Assembly (NCBI RefSeq): GCF_037975245.1 | Contig: NC_092577.1 | Span: 5,795,001-5,859,000, forward strand | Source of the DNA: Apostichopus japonicus | Lineage: Eukaryota > Echinodermata > Holothuroidea > Aspidochirotida > Stichopodidae | Reading direction: 5' to 3' | Length of the DNA stretch: 64,000 nucleotides | Part shown: positions 40,301-45,998 of the stretch, piece by piece | Layout of the letters: every line of letters begins with the position of its first letter | How positions within the stretch are numbered: the first letter of the stretch is position 1 | The notes under the pieces: model-generated | What the model was told of the DNA's origin: nothing | Database searches by the model: none | What the model saw: only the letters and a program-made list of their open reading frames with translations | Position numbers and translations under genes: made by a program

Positions 40301-43300
40301 GATCTAAGGAATTGCTATTACTTACAACAGCAGTTTGATTTGAATTTGAGAATTGTGGCTCAAACTCAGCTAAAGTTTGATAAAGTTAAGCATCTTTTAG
40401 ACTCAATCAAGTCCATTATAACCCAAAAAATTACATCTCATTCAAAAATTAATCTGATTCTATGAAGAGGTGAAGTGTGTGAGGAGAATATTATACAAAA
40501 TGGAAAAATGGACTTCAATTTACTGATAACCATTTGGCTTCAATTAGATAATTGAAATTAAATGTTATTCAACCATCATTTCCTTCAAGCAGAAATAATA
40601 ATATTGGTGTTTATTGTTTTTTCATCTCTGATAGGAGAGGACGGTGCATCAGTAACACAGAGAAGTGTGCATGAGTAAGTAGAGTGATACAAGTAATATC
40701 AGGACTTCTATTTTTATATCACCTTCTTAATTTTTATTTTATTGCTGGTTTTCTTAATGGCACTTTTTCTTTTACTTTATAAACTTGCATGCTTCACCTT
40801 GCTGGGCTTTGCATGCCTCTATCGTGCCTGCCGAAATTGGTATGGGTATAATATATACAATCTAAATTGGGTTAATGAATTAACTAAATAATTATTGAAT
40901 TCACTTTTTATTCTCTGGATGTAAATTATCTGCAGTCATGGGAGTCGCTTATTTTACAGCGGCAATCAGCAAACGTTATCTATGGGGAAAGTAGAGTCAT
41001 TACTTAAGGTCATTACATTACATAATAACATAAGGTCATTACATAAGGTCCCCGGTTTGAGTCACTCCCAGATTAATGTATGTCGTCCAGATGCAGAGTT
41101 GTTGACATTTAACAATTCATAATCATGGACGTTAAATATGAATGTAAGAGACTGACTTCGGTCAGCTTGCGGCTTTGAAAAGCCAATGCGGCTTCTTCGC
41201 GAGTTCCTGCTTGCAGGAGGATCTAATATACATACATACATACATGCATTACTTCTACCACACATGAGATGTCAGGTGGTTGGGCAATTAACGCTTTATT
41301 GACCTCATTTTTGACCTCATCTTTGGTATCAAAAAGGGGGAAAAAATCACTTTCGTAACCAGATAATCAAGTTTGTAGAGTAACTGGAAGGTTTTTCGAG
41401 GCAGTAGGGTTTCACCGTTCCCAATCTGGTATCTGTAATCTGATGCTTTATGATGAACTTGTCTTCCAAATAGAGGCAATTAAGAGATTTGTGAAAGTCA
41501 TGAATGCTCTTCATATTCTTTCTGTAACATTTTGGAGGGTTGAAGGTGGATACTAATCAGTCATAAGTTGTAAATGGAAGCATGACTTATGATAAAGGCA
41601 ATAGTCGTGTTTCCGTGGTAACATCACCCTGTTAAATACATCAGTTGGCACAAAATGCATCATGAGGTGGTTTCAGTCCTTGTGGGACAAGAGAACTTAT
41701 GGTCATTGTGCACGACAGTTATAACCATTGGCTACAGCAAAGATCTGGCCTAACTTTGTGCTATAAATAAGTGCACAGGGGCTGTTGGATGAATACGTTT
41801 CCATCATATTTCAAATTGATTTTTTCTAGTATAAACATAAACAATATTTTTAACAAGCAGTAGTAAAAATACAATATTTAAACCATGTATATTTAATGTT
41901 TTAATTCATACAAAAGAATATAATAACTCAATAGAAAATTCATCTAAGTTGTTTGATTGAATAAAAAATTCAGCTCTATAGACAGAGGAATTCTTAAACA
42001 GCTGTATTTTTCTGTACTTTTGCAACATATTAGGATTTTTCAGCTTACTTTTTGATTGCACGTTAGGACTCCTTACGGAGGCATGCAAGGGGGTGATAAT
42101 GATCATCATATGGTAATTATACCATTTTGATGCATACACCAATGAGCAGTAACATGTATGATAGAGTAGTCACAAAAGATATTGAATATATTGCTGTCAC
42201 TCTGCACATTAGTTAATATAGCCTGAGCTTATGACACTTCCTAACCAGACTTTCTGAGGCAAAGCCTAATGTATAATATAAAATAGTGTCATGGGCTGGA
42301 GGGAATCGCTGTGGACATTAAAAGAAAATAATGCTAGATATGTTTGTTCATTTTATTTAATAAAATGAACAAATGATAAACACTGATTTAATTGGTCAAT
42401 AACTCAGCTCCTGTTTAAAACATGTGATACACACATTATCAGCTTAGTATCGTGGGAACATGAAAAAAAAAAATTGATTTAATTGTTCAGTAATCACTGG
42501 TTGAAACATTATCAGGTGAGTATCGTGACATCATGAGAAAAAAACGAACAAAAACCCCCCCAAAAAAACAATAGTAAGAAATGCAGCCAAATTAGGATTA
42601 TTAAGTAGTTAGTAAGAAGGACTTGGGAGAACAAAGAATCTGTCCTAAGCATTGCAGTAAACATGGAGTTGGCCAGCATTACATTACCTCAGCTTATGTT
42701 TCATTGCTGATGATCACGCCAAAATCTTTCCTCTCTAGGTGAAAATTATGCCCAATAAATACCATCAGTTTACCAACAAATAAGGACACAATATAAATTG
42801 TGTTCGTTAAATACAGTTAGTAACTTAATTATTTAATTGTTAGAGGTCATCAGTAATTTGAATGTCTTTATAGAAAGTCAAATATACTGGTCATTTATAA
42901 TTTTTTTTGGGGCTGTCAATATCATTTTTATTTTACACCGAGACATTAATACGCGTCAGTATTAATTTGGGGCTCATCACCTGCAAAATTTTGACTAATG
43001 TTCACATTGCATTGCATTTCTGCTTATTTATTTATTTATTGATTTAATTTCTTTTCTTTTTGTGATGATGGGTGATGGCAACCTTATTACATTCCTCTAT
43101 GCATTCATTGATAAATATTCATTTTGCTTGTTTTACGTTTCATATACATATATAGTTTGCATCTGGTATGTACATGGGTTCACTAACATATTATTTTCCA
43201 TTGCTTTGCCAAATTTTCTTTGTTTAATAGCGGCACAAGTGAATTATTCCAGATGGGAGCAAGGGGTCGCCCTGGAATGCGTCAGCAAGCATGGATGGAA

Positions 43301-45998
43301 GGGGCTGATGTGGTTGGTGCTTACTTATTATTATATCTACTTTATTTATGTCATATTAACCTCAGTTCTTTAATTAAGGTCACGTTTCTGGATCACTTTA
43401 AGACCTATGACTTGTCCAGTTCTTGTTATCGGACTTGGGAGGTGATTTATTCCTTCATGCCACTTTGACAGAGGAGTTCATGACACTGGACTAGTGAGTT
43501 CATGACACTAGACTAAAGTGTTCCTGACTCTGGACTAACGAGTTCATGACACTGGATTAATGAGTTCATGCCACTGCACTAAGGAGTTCATGACAATGAG
43601 TTCATGCCACTGGACTATTGAGTTTGTGTAGACTTGCATGGTTCATGTAGAAAAAACTGTACAAGGTTCTTACTGTATGTTCCCTAAAGAACACAGCTTA
43701 AACACTCAACTGGTGGACTAATAAAGCCAGCCTTGTTTACAGCGGTTGAACAGACATTGGTGTATTCCTCCAATTATATCAGTGAAATCCTGCTGGTTCA
43801 GGTCCAAGAAACTCTATTCTGCAACATGGAACAGTGTGGGAAGCAACTAAACGATATATAGAATGGTGCGGCTACTGTATAATAAACACTACTGCGTGAT
43901 ATGACATTGTACATCCATTGACTTCTGCACAGTAGTTGACATTGATAGAAAAACGACGGATGGGCAGATAGTGATGGAGATACTGCACTACATTAGATGT
44001 GGCTGCAGAACGAGTCAGTGTTTCATGTACTAACACAGGTAGACATACCAGTATGTCTATTACATGACACACTTAAGACGTGCTTCAAAGTAGGGAGTTT
44101 TAGCTCGGTGGTTAACACCGGTGCCTTTCAATCATAAGGTTTCGAGTTCGAGTCACTCCAAGATTAATGTATGTCGTCCAGTTACAGTTGTTGACAATTG
44201 ACAATTCATAATCATGGACTTAAAATATAAATCTAAGAGACTGACTTCGGTCAGCTTGCCGCTTTGATAAGCCTATGAGGCTTCTTCGCGAGTTCCTGCT
44301 TGCAGGAGGATCTAAAATACATACATACATACATATACACTCATTTCACGAAACAAACGCCATTCCCAATCATATGAGACCAAGCTAAGCTTGTCTGTTA
44401 TGTTGATACTACAATTTGCCCATGGATACATAAAGACTTTGATGTGCTTTTTAGTAAAAAGTAGTGAAAATATGTGCATTTCACTATGTGCTGGTTTAAT
44501 TGGGTGGGTGGGTGGGGGGGAGGGGTGTTGTGTTAGTGTAGTAAAATGGTCCCCAGCTTTGATATGCAGAGTTTTATTGAACATAGCTATATTTTGGAAT
44601 TTGCATAAAAATTGCATGAAAATAGTATGGCATGGTGTTTAGCAGTGCCTTTTGTGCTTTACGATATTTTACTCTAAGTAACTACAAATGGATCATATTT
44701 GTCCTCGTTTTGGTTGTCCAATGATCACACCTGCCATGTTAAAATCCATCAAAGTTCCATTCGACAAACGTGTTGGTAAACGACACATTGGTGGAATTTA
44801 CTACCAAGCAGTGTCATCTAGAGTTAGATAAATGACATTTAGATGGGGTTTTGTTCCCTGTGGAAACGTTATTTTTCTTTTATAACGTGGGTGGAATTTT
44901 GTGATACCAGAACACAGCCTCCAAGATCTTAACTGACGTAGAGCAATGTAGCATTACATCCCAGGAAGTTAACAATTTAACGAAACACAGAGCAAAATTA
45001 TTGCCCTCTGATAATGATGGTTTATCGAACTGCAAAGGAACTTTTATGTTACTTGTCTACAATGGAAGATATATTTCTTAATCCAAGTCTGGGCACGAAA
45101 ACCTTCAAAACCATTCAGGTTTATTCACTTGCAATGGGAGTCCCTTACATCGAAACTGTGACCGTGTGGTCACGACAATCTTACATCTAGTGAGGGACCA
45201 CCTGTCCCTTTAGGAGAGCATAGTATATCACACATGATCTCGGTTAGAGGTAATATCGAACAGAAGTAAACCCGATATAAAGCCTGGGCACTAAAACACA
45301 AACAACTTGTTCCACTCTCAACCCCAGTCTCTGACTACATCGAAACTGTAAACCGTGTGATCACGACAATGAATACGTCTAGTGAGGGATCACAAGTCTT
45401 CTCAAAAGAGAATAGGGCACTACGCATGATCTCGGTTAGAGGTAAATTTGAAGAAAAGTTCACCCGAGATTGAGCCTGGATACAAGAACCCAAAAAATTC
45501 TTGATCCAACTCTCAACCCGTCACCTTACGTTGAACCTGCAACTGTGTGATGAGGATATTTTTGTACTATTATATTATTTAAATTTTCTTGAAATTGCAG
45601 GGTAATGAAACCCCAGTCACCTTACATCGAACCTGGAACTGTGTGATGAGGATTTTTTTGTGTCATTTTTTTCCCTTAATTTTCTTGAAATTGCAGGGGA
45701 ATGAAACCCCAGTAACCTTACATCGAACCTGCAATTGTGTGATGATGATTTTTTACTATTATTATCATTATTTTTATTTTATTTTCTTGAAATCGCAGGG
45801 GAATGAAACCCCAGTCACCTTACATTAAGCCTGCAACTGTGTGATAGTGATTTTTTATTATGATTATTTTTCTTTTTAATCTTCTTGTCATTGCAGGGGA
45901 ATGACAGGCAAGTAGCGACACCGACGGCCTCAGAATCCTCAATGCCGAGAGGTCATACTTGGCACGCCCGGTCGGATGACGACGATTCCAGCGTCTGA
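4812..45998 (+). CDS. C8orf34: C8orf34/VEST1 orthologue, complete gene of 15 coding exons
   Basis: Coding exons: 4812-4874, 14445-14540, 16795-16912, 21094-21198, 23968-24072, 27474-27499, 29726-29886, 30996-31162, 35520-35590, 36771-36823, 38602-38776, 39449-39473, 40635-40674, 43231-43312, 45897-45998. All phases join without a frame break, giving 462 codons plus stop; the human protein is slightly longer. Residues 1-53 resemble a RIIa-type dimerisation/docking domain (VQDYLEKHKI..LFE, then LM.KL....P.EPVPYLI..LQ). Later islands match the vertebrate protein: YERPW..N.KK (exon 4), KEHKKELAELVASQ (exon 8), a DADELMDEGL acidic patch (exon 9), VKVTMCNTCAR (exon 10), DDDFESASQVSGP (exon 11) and QPVWESEGEDG (exons 12-13). 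RIIa-like domains usually form dimers that bind amphipathic helices; the protein's own role is poorly known. The 3' end of exon 14 is the only doubtful boundary. A possible AATAAA lies at 46649-46654. Confidence 0.85.
5921..5952. repeat. Perfect 15-bp-arm inverted repeat in intron 1
   Basis: AAAGAATTTGCCCAC, two Ts, then its exact reverse complement GTGGGCAAATTCTTT. Flanking TACTCT and AGAGTA extend the pairing after a one-base mismatch. No coding or RNA role is evident. Confidence 0.9.
6700..6865 (-). mobile_element. tRNA-derived SINE remnant with five-fold amplified B box
   Basis: The minus strand carries a tRNA-like head. CTCGATCC on the plus strand corresponds to GGATCGAG, a B-box core, and the CTCAAGTCCTTTGCC segment resembles the related copies at 30190-30250 and 38160-38240. 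Between 6727 and 6806 the 16-bp unit CCAGGACTCGATCCGG is repeated exactly five times with two single-base variants. The family has one such unit elsewhere in this window. Confidence 0.6.
7340..8400. repeat. Degenerate dispersed repeat with GTCAATTTAA..GACATG motifs
   Basis: Variants of 'T(G/C)AATTTAAnnGACATGT' and 'CTCTCATTGGATGA(T/G)CATAGT' recur about every 130 bp, some inverted. This suggests a decayed tandem or foldback element. Boundaries are approximate. Confidence 0.4.
8390..9050. repeat. Tandem array of a ~55-bp unit (GTACAGTA..ACACATAGTAAGG..GGCACACTAGGCGCACCATA)
   Basis: About two copies lie before 8497 and four after 8845. The unit includes CACACTAGGCGCACCATATA and TCATGTACAGTA. 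The array is interrupted by the MITE at 8497-8845. Confidence 0.75.
8497..8845. mobile_element. MITE-like element with 14-bp terminal inverted repeats
   Basis: It begins CAGGGATGTGCCCA and ends with the exact reverse complement TGGGCACATCCCTG, about 349 bp in all. The interior has no coding capacity. It lies inside the 55-bp tandem array, so it inserted after the array formed. A clean target-site duplication could not be made out. The CAGGG ends are compatible with a non-autonomous hAT-type element, but this is inference. Confidence 0.7.
9050..9440. repeat. Degenerate repeat with AGGTCAAAGGTCA and CTTGTAAACATGATATCTC motifs
   Basis: Three to four diverged units carry ACCTTGTAAACATGATA(T/C)CTC, GGAATCATGGATACTTCTCAT and AGGTCAAAGGTCATCTGAGATCACC-like segments. 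A related unit lies at about 11120-11290. The first unit contains a perfect AGGTCA-A-AGGTCA at 9148-9160. Confidence 0.55.
14445..14540 (+). CDS. C8orf34: C8orf34 orthologue exon 2 (second half of RIIa-like domain)
   Basis: Thirty-two codons, phase 0 at both ends, between TTTGTTTTCAG and GTAAGT. It contains LMSKLVNTLP and PVPYLIKILQKF, the second helix and conserved Pro-containing turn of RIIa-like domains. Confidence 0.85.
14541..16794 (+). other. Intron 2 of the C8orf34 orthologue
   Basis: No coding exon. It contains a (TG)n run near 14676-14697, a (GTAT)n microsatellite at about 16528-16610, and many TACTGTA/TACAGTA words. Confidence 0.6.
16795..16912 (+). CDS. C8orf34: C8orf34 orthologue exon 3 (basic, Pro/Ser/Thr-rich linker)
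   Basis: Enters in phase 0 after CGAGCAG and leaves in phase 1 at TCATCGG|GTACTT. It reads HPKEPSKPRTP...KRSRPTVVRTISS. The RTISS end aligns with RTLSG of human C8orf34. The donor was chosen because only it keeps frame with exon 4. Confidence 0.7.
16913..21093 (+). other. Intron 3 of the C8orf34 orthologue
   Basis: No coding exon. It includes a two-copy tandem repeat at about 20010-20262 and G-rich/pyrimidine-rich simple sequence (17520-17600, 20940-21060). Confidence 0.6.
20010..20262. repeat. Two-copy tandem repeat, ~145-bp unit
   Basis: CTGTCCTGTACT(C/G)TAGGTT...CCAAACTGAT...CTGTTAATAA...GAGAGG.(G/A)GCTGTG appears twice in direct orientation with moderate divergence. Confidence 0.75.
21094..21198 (+). 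CDS. C8orf34: C8orf34 orthologue exon 4 (YERPW motif)
   Basis: Phase 1 to phase 1. It reads ..LANMGEDRGYERPWVQNMKK and then a Ser/Asp-rich end. The Y(E/D)(R/K)PW..N.KK motif is shared with human C8orf34. The donor is GAG|GTAGTT. Confidence 0.8.
21199..23967 (+). other. Intron 4 of the C8orf34 orthologue
   Basis: No coding exon. It contains poly-A/AT runs at about 22230-22300 and a four-copy 61-bp tandem repeat at 23087-23322. Confidence 0.6.
23087..23322. repeat. Four-copy tandem repeat of 61 bp
   Basis: The unit begins GCACTGTACACCCTTAAYG and ends TCTTCTATTTG, with copies 85-95% alike by eye. Confidence 0.85.
23968..24072 (+). CDS. C8orf34: C8orf34 orthologue exon 5 (basic, Gln/Lys-rich)
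   Basis: Phase 1 to phase 1 between TTCTTCAACAG and GTGAGT. It reads RKPKRAESKQSLDND...QQRQPKKSNAKLTA. Low sequence complexity; assigned mainly by phase, splice sites and position. Confidence 0.65.
24150..24345. mobile_element. Foldback/MITE-like element with ~60-bp inverted arms
   Basis: The left arm 24210-24270 (GTAAAAGTAAGTTGGCCTGA...AGGATCTTCAAAGGC) pairs with the right arm 24285-24343 (GCCTTTGAAGAAGATCCTGC...AACTTACTTTTACACA). The left flank from 24150 (AACTGTTAGCAAACTGCTTA, then TCCACTAGAGAGCC) recurs at 37962-38044. There only the left arm is kept and it runs into a SINE. Confidence 0.75.
24515..24756 (+). mobile_element. U2-snRNA-headed SINE, copy 2, with 16-bp target-site duplication
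   Basis: From 24539 it reads ATCGCTTCTCGGCCTTTTGG, identical to the U2 snRNA 5' end, then CTTAGAAGACCATGTGTAGT. The body follows with the same CAGTCACAGTCCCGAT and GTGCCCAGGTTCTTTCCTGG blocks as copy 1 and the same TTCTTAAAAAGTAC tail. TTAAGTAGCTTTTCAA flanks it at 24515-24530 and 24741-24756. Confidence 0.85.
24770..25335. repeat. Three-copy tandem repeat, ~180-187-bp unit
   Basis: The block TTGTTAGCACTGTTGGCAAA...TCATTATAATGCCCCT begins at 24921, 25108 and 25288. The preceding CTCACCGGCT and CAGGCAGGG(G/A)CAT blocks recur with it. Confidence 0.85.
26079..26130. repeat. (AAT)n/(AAAT)n microsatellite
   Basis: AATAATAAT... followed by AAATAAAT. The run of Asn it gives in one frame is a repeat artefact. 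Sequence just after it (ATATAGCGACAAATACC...GCGCTTTACAAACCC) resembles the ATATAGCGCTTTATA...CACTTTACAGA block at 29960-30010 and may be a decayed relative. Confidence 0.8.
27474..27499 (+). CDS. C8orf34: C8orf34 orthologue exon 6 (26-nt microexon)
   Basis: TTTTTTTCAG|ATTCAGAGCT...GAGGGG|GTAAGA. Phase 1 to phase 0, adding NSELWAVEG. Its size and phase exactly bridge exons 5 and 7. Confidence 0.65.
27500..29725 (+). other. Intron 6 of the C8orf34 orthologue
   Basis: No coding exon. It contains an AT-rich ATGCATAT-type stretch at about 27970-28110 and scattered G/C runs. Confidence 0.55.
29726..29886 (+). CDS. C8orf34: C8orf34 orthologue exon 7 (Glu/Gln-rich acidic segment)
   Basis: Phase 0 to phase 2 between CCTTTCACAG and GTAAGT. 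It reads EESASRMPAESDQPRPTSQQ... and ends EEKTDKEEQETAV. Likely disordered or coiled. Confidence 0.75.
29955..30250 (-). mobile_element. tRNA-derived SINE (family B)
   Basis: On the minus strand the head reads GCGCAATGGCCAATTGGCTA (A box) and, about 35 nt on, GGTTCGATTCC (B box). A body with CAGGAGTTAAATGGGTGCC-like and CTTTGAGGCATATCGCTGG-like segments follows, ending in a TATATAAAA-type tail. Relatives lie at 38045-38245 and 6700-6865. Confidence 0.7.
30810..30893 (-). mobile_element. tRNA-Leu/Ser-like fragment (SINE head or tRNA pseudogene)
   Basis: The minus strand reads GGTCGAGTGGATAACGGC (A-box-like) and GTTGTGGGTTCAATCC (B-box-like), about 60 nt apart. This spacing fits class II tRNAs with a long variable arm. 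The acceptor stem does not pair well, so it is not called a functional tRNA. Confidence 0.45.
30996..31162 (+). CDS. C8orf34: C8orf34 orthologue exon 8 (KEHKKELAELVASQ motif)
   Basis: Phase 2 to phase 1 between GTCTATTTAG and GTAGGT. KSKEHKKELAELVASQ aligns with the KKLLAAMLSQ segment of human C8orf34 and leads into an acidic stretch (DTGEDEGDVIDPVVEEATD). Confidence 0.8.
31409..33636. mobile_element. 2.2-kb hAT-like element with 8-bp target-site duplication
   Basis: Ends are CAGGGACGTAGCCAGG (31417) and CCTGGCTACGTCGCTG (ending 33628), imperfect inverted repeats of the CAG(N)GGCGTAGCCAG type. GTTAGTAG flanks it exactly at 31409-31416 and 33629-33636. Eight-bp duplications and these ends are typical of hAT transposons. 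No transposase frame is visible, so it is non-autonomous. It contains the nested element at 32420-33319. Confidence 0.85.
32420..33319. mobile_element. Nested element with CAAGGGCGGC inverted ends
   Basis: It starts CAAGGGCGGC and ends GCCGCCCTTG. It lies inside the larger hAT-like element and contains a copy (about 32582-33140) of the outer segment 32116-32404. Both share GGCGTAGCCAGTATGTAGCA, CTACCCGCCGAAAAAGAC and CTTTGTATCTACAAGTATCA. Target duplication is unclear. Confidence 0.65.
34561..34832 (-). mobile_element. tRNA-derived SINE (family A), copy 1
   Basis: Reverse orientation. A (GTAT)n tail at 34561-34600 is followed by the body (TTAGATCCTCCTGCACGCAG, GCTGACCGAAGTCAGTCTC, GTCCATGATTATGAATTGTC). 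The tRNA-like head at the right end includes GTTAACCACTGAGCAATA, the complement of the A box. Confidence 0.8.
35520..35590 (+). CDS. C8orf34: C8orf34 orthologue exon 9 (acidic DADELMDEGL)
   Basis: Phase 1 to phase 0 between CTTCCTCACAG and GTCAGT. EDADELMDEGLGNVKSSGQK aligns with the EDDAMELLEDL region of human C8orf34, then a basic KVKKK. Confidence 0.8.
35591..36770 (+). other. Intron 9 of the C8orf34 orthologue
   Basis: Mostly occupied by the 71-bp tandem array described separately. No coding exon. Confidence 0.65.
35690..36490. repeat. 71-bp tandem array with a 207-bp higher-order repeat
   Basis: Unit: CCAAACCTTGGACTGGATCT, AACTAAATGTAGAAGTTACA, AACCTTTAGACTGGACCATA, ATATTGATATG. About ten units. 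The three-unit block at 35887-36093 is followed by a nearly identical block from 36094 to about 36300, offset by 207 bp. Confidence 0.85.
36771..36823 (+). CDS. C8orf34: C8orf34 orthologue exon 10 (VKVTMCNTCAR motif)
   Basis: Phase 0 to phase 2 between CATTTTACAG and GTATGT. KMSKGPDVKVTMCNTCA(R) matches the KVTLNICSRCAR segment of human C8orf34. The CxxC pair is conserved and could be structural. Confidence 0.85.
37217..37300. repeat. (TA)n microsatellite
   Basis: About 40 TA dinucleotides with one TACA interruption. Confidence 0.95.
37962..38245 (-). mobile_element. Foldback fragment joined to a tRNA-derived SINE (family B)
   Basis: 37962-38044 repeats the left flank of the element at 24150-24236. 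The family B body then begins abruptly (CAGCAGTTAGGCAGCACCCA) and ends with the minus-strand head at about 38170-38240 (complement of GGTTCGAGTCC B box and an A box). Confidence 0.65.
38313..38552 (-). mobile_element. tRNA-derived SINE (family A), copy 2
   Basis: Same order as copy 1: a short GTATG tail, TTTTAGATCCTCCTGCAAGC, GATGACCGAAGTCAGTCTCT, then the tRNA-like head with GACTCGAAC (B-box complement) and GTTAACCACTGAGCTAAA (A-box complement). Confidence 0.8.
38602..38776 (+). CDS. C8orf34: C8orf34 orthologue exon 11 (Gly/Ser-rich, DDDFESASQVSGP)
   Basis: Phase 2 to phase 0 between TACTTTCAG and GTAAGA. It reads RVIKGDGSSDVRSFGGF, a Gly/Ser-rich linker with six consecutive glycines, then LMSDDDFESASQVSGP. 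The last part aligns with ALMEEGDEFEKASKLTGP of human C8orf34. Confidence 0.85.
38777..39448 (+). other. Intron 11 of the C8orf34 orthologue
   Basis: Almost entirely a truncated non-LTR retrotransposon (see that entry). The open frame running out of exon 11 is read-through into it. Confidence 0.6.
38840..39370 (+). pseudogene. 5'-truncated non-LTR retrotransposon, C-terminal end of reverse transcriptase ORF
   Basis: One frame reads SLTWNTHVNNMASKAKQRLY..RRLAGFGL, the usual segment after the RT palm in CR1/L2/Rex-type elements. After a frame change it continues ..LSFLVHCGPVLL and ..DHPLFDFYMKPRRF...R(M)RTERFRRSFLPRSIKTLN. That is the standard 'HPL...RT.R...SF.P.AI..LN' end. A stop at about 39278 is followed by a short 3' UTR ending ATCAATAAATTTTACTTTA. 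Frameshifted and inactive. Confidence 0.8.
39449..39473 (+). CDS. C8orf34: C8orf34 orthologue exon 12 (25-nt microexon)
   Basis: TTTTTTACAG|AGGCAACCTG...CAGAAG|GTAAGT, phase 0 to phase 1. RQPVWESEG aligns with HQPWILPSDTESEG of human C8orf34. Confidence 0.75.
39474..40634 (+). other. Intron 12 of the C8orf34 orthologue
   Basis: Contains the 39-bp tandem array at 39671-40079. Nothing coding is recognised in the rest. Confidence 0.6.
39671..40079. repeat. Tandem array of a ~39-bp unit, about ten copies
   Basis: The unit is near GGTAAATGAAACCGGTAGGG followed by AGTAAACGCCGTATAAATA. Because 39 is a multiple of three, two minus-strand frames stay open with a 13-residue period (FHLPIY..F.PYR). 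No start context, splice sites or homology support expression. Confidence 0.85.
40635..40674 (+). CDS. C8orf34: C8orf34 orthologue exon 13 (40-nt microexon)
   Basis: TCTCTGATAG|GAGAGGACGG...CATGA|GTAAGT, phase 1 to phase 2, adding GEDGASVTQRSVH. Assigned by phase and splice sites. Confidence 0.6.
40675..43230 (+). other. Intron 13 of the C8orf34 orthologue
   Basis: Contains a 5'-truncated family A SINE (41045-41248). The rest is AT-rich with no coding exon seen. Confidence 0.55.
41045..41248 (+). mobile_element. tRNA-derived SINE (family A), copy 3, 5'-truncated
   Basis: It starts inside the B box (GGTTTGAGTCACTCCCAGAT) and continues through GACTGACTTCGGTCAGCTTG and GAGTTCCTGCTTGCAGGAGG to a (CATA)n tail. 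The A box is missing. Confidence 0.8.
43231..43312 (+). CDS. C8orf34: C8orf34 orthologue exon 14 (3' end uncertain)
   Basis: Enters in phase 2 after TGTTTAATAG and reads GTSELFQMGARGRPGMRQQA then WMEGADV. A phase-0 exit is needed for exon 15. GATGTG|GTTGGT (43312) and GAT|GTGGTT (43309) both work but are weak donors. A longer version ending AAG|GTCACG at about 43378 would add a hydrophobic tail unlike the rest of the protein. Confidence 0.5.
43465..43630. repeat. Short tandem repeat, ~22-27-bp unit (GAGTTCATGACACTGGACTA)
   Basis: About seven imperfect copies of (A/T)GAGTTCATG(A/C)CACTGGACTA. Confidence 0.8.
44091..44337 (+). mobile_element. tRNA-derived SINE (family A), copy 4, full length
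   Basis: The head reads TTTTAGCTCGGTGGTTAACA (A box) and GGTTTCGAGTTCGAGTCACT (B box), then body and (ATAC)n tail. It is the most complete copy in the window and shows the family's structure. Confidence 0.85.
45080..45580 (-). repeat. Diverged antisense U2-headed-SINE units in tandem
   Basis: Two near-complete units (about 45080-45266 and 45268-45458) and one partial unit (about 45460-45580) match the reverse complement of the U2-headed SINE. Shared body blocks include TCTGGGCACGAAAACC, TCCACTCTCAACCCCAGTC and ATCGAAACTGTgACCGTGTG. The U2-head part appears as CACATGATCTcgGttAGAGG. Divergence is high, so they are old or a different subfamily. Confidence 0.6.
45585..45896 (+). repeat. Tandem 96-102-bp units repeating a 3' splice-site look-alike
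   Basis: TTCTTGAAATTGCAGGGGAA-type junctions (with variants) end at 45600, 45696, 45798 and 45896; the last is the acceptor of exon 15. After each of the first three comes TGAAACCCCAGT(C/A)ACCTTACA and then (A/C)TGTGTGATGA. The CCCCAGTCACCTTACATCG block resembles the antisense SINE body. Confidence 0.8.
45897..45998 (+). CDS. C8orf34: C8orf34 orthologue exon 15 (C-terminus and stop)
   Basis: Starts GGGAATGACAGGCAAGTA after CATTGCAG in phase 0. It reads GNDRQVATPTASESSMPRGH, TWHARSDDDDSSV, then TGA at 45996-45998. The acidic Ser/Asp tail fits the protein's style, but this end is not clearly alignable to human C8orf34. Confidence 0.65.
   Translation, partial: GNDRQVATPTASESSMPRGHTWHARSDDDDSSV

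Larger units (their letters stand above)
43313..45896 (+). other. Intron 14 of the C8orf34 orthologue
   Basis: Contains a short tandem repeat (43465-43630), a family A SINE (44091-44337) and the antisense U2-SINE-related array (45080-45896). Confidence 0.6.

Noticed and set aside
45589-45828. A separate small gene with GNETPVTLH repeats
   Set aside because: It is a tandem repeat of intronic sequence containing splice-site look-alikes. Kept only as a splicing observation.
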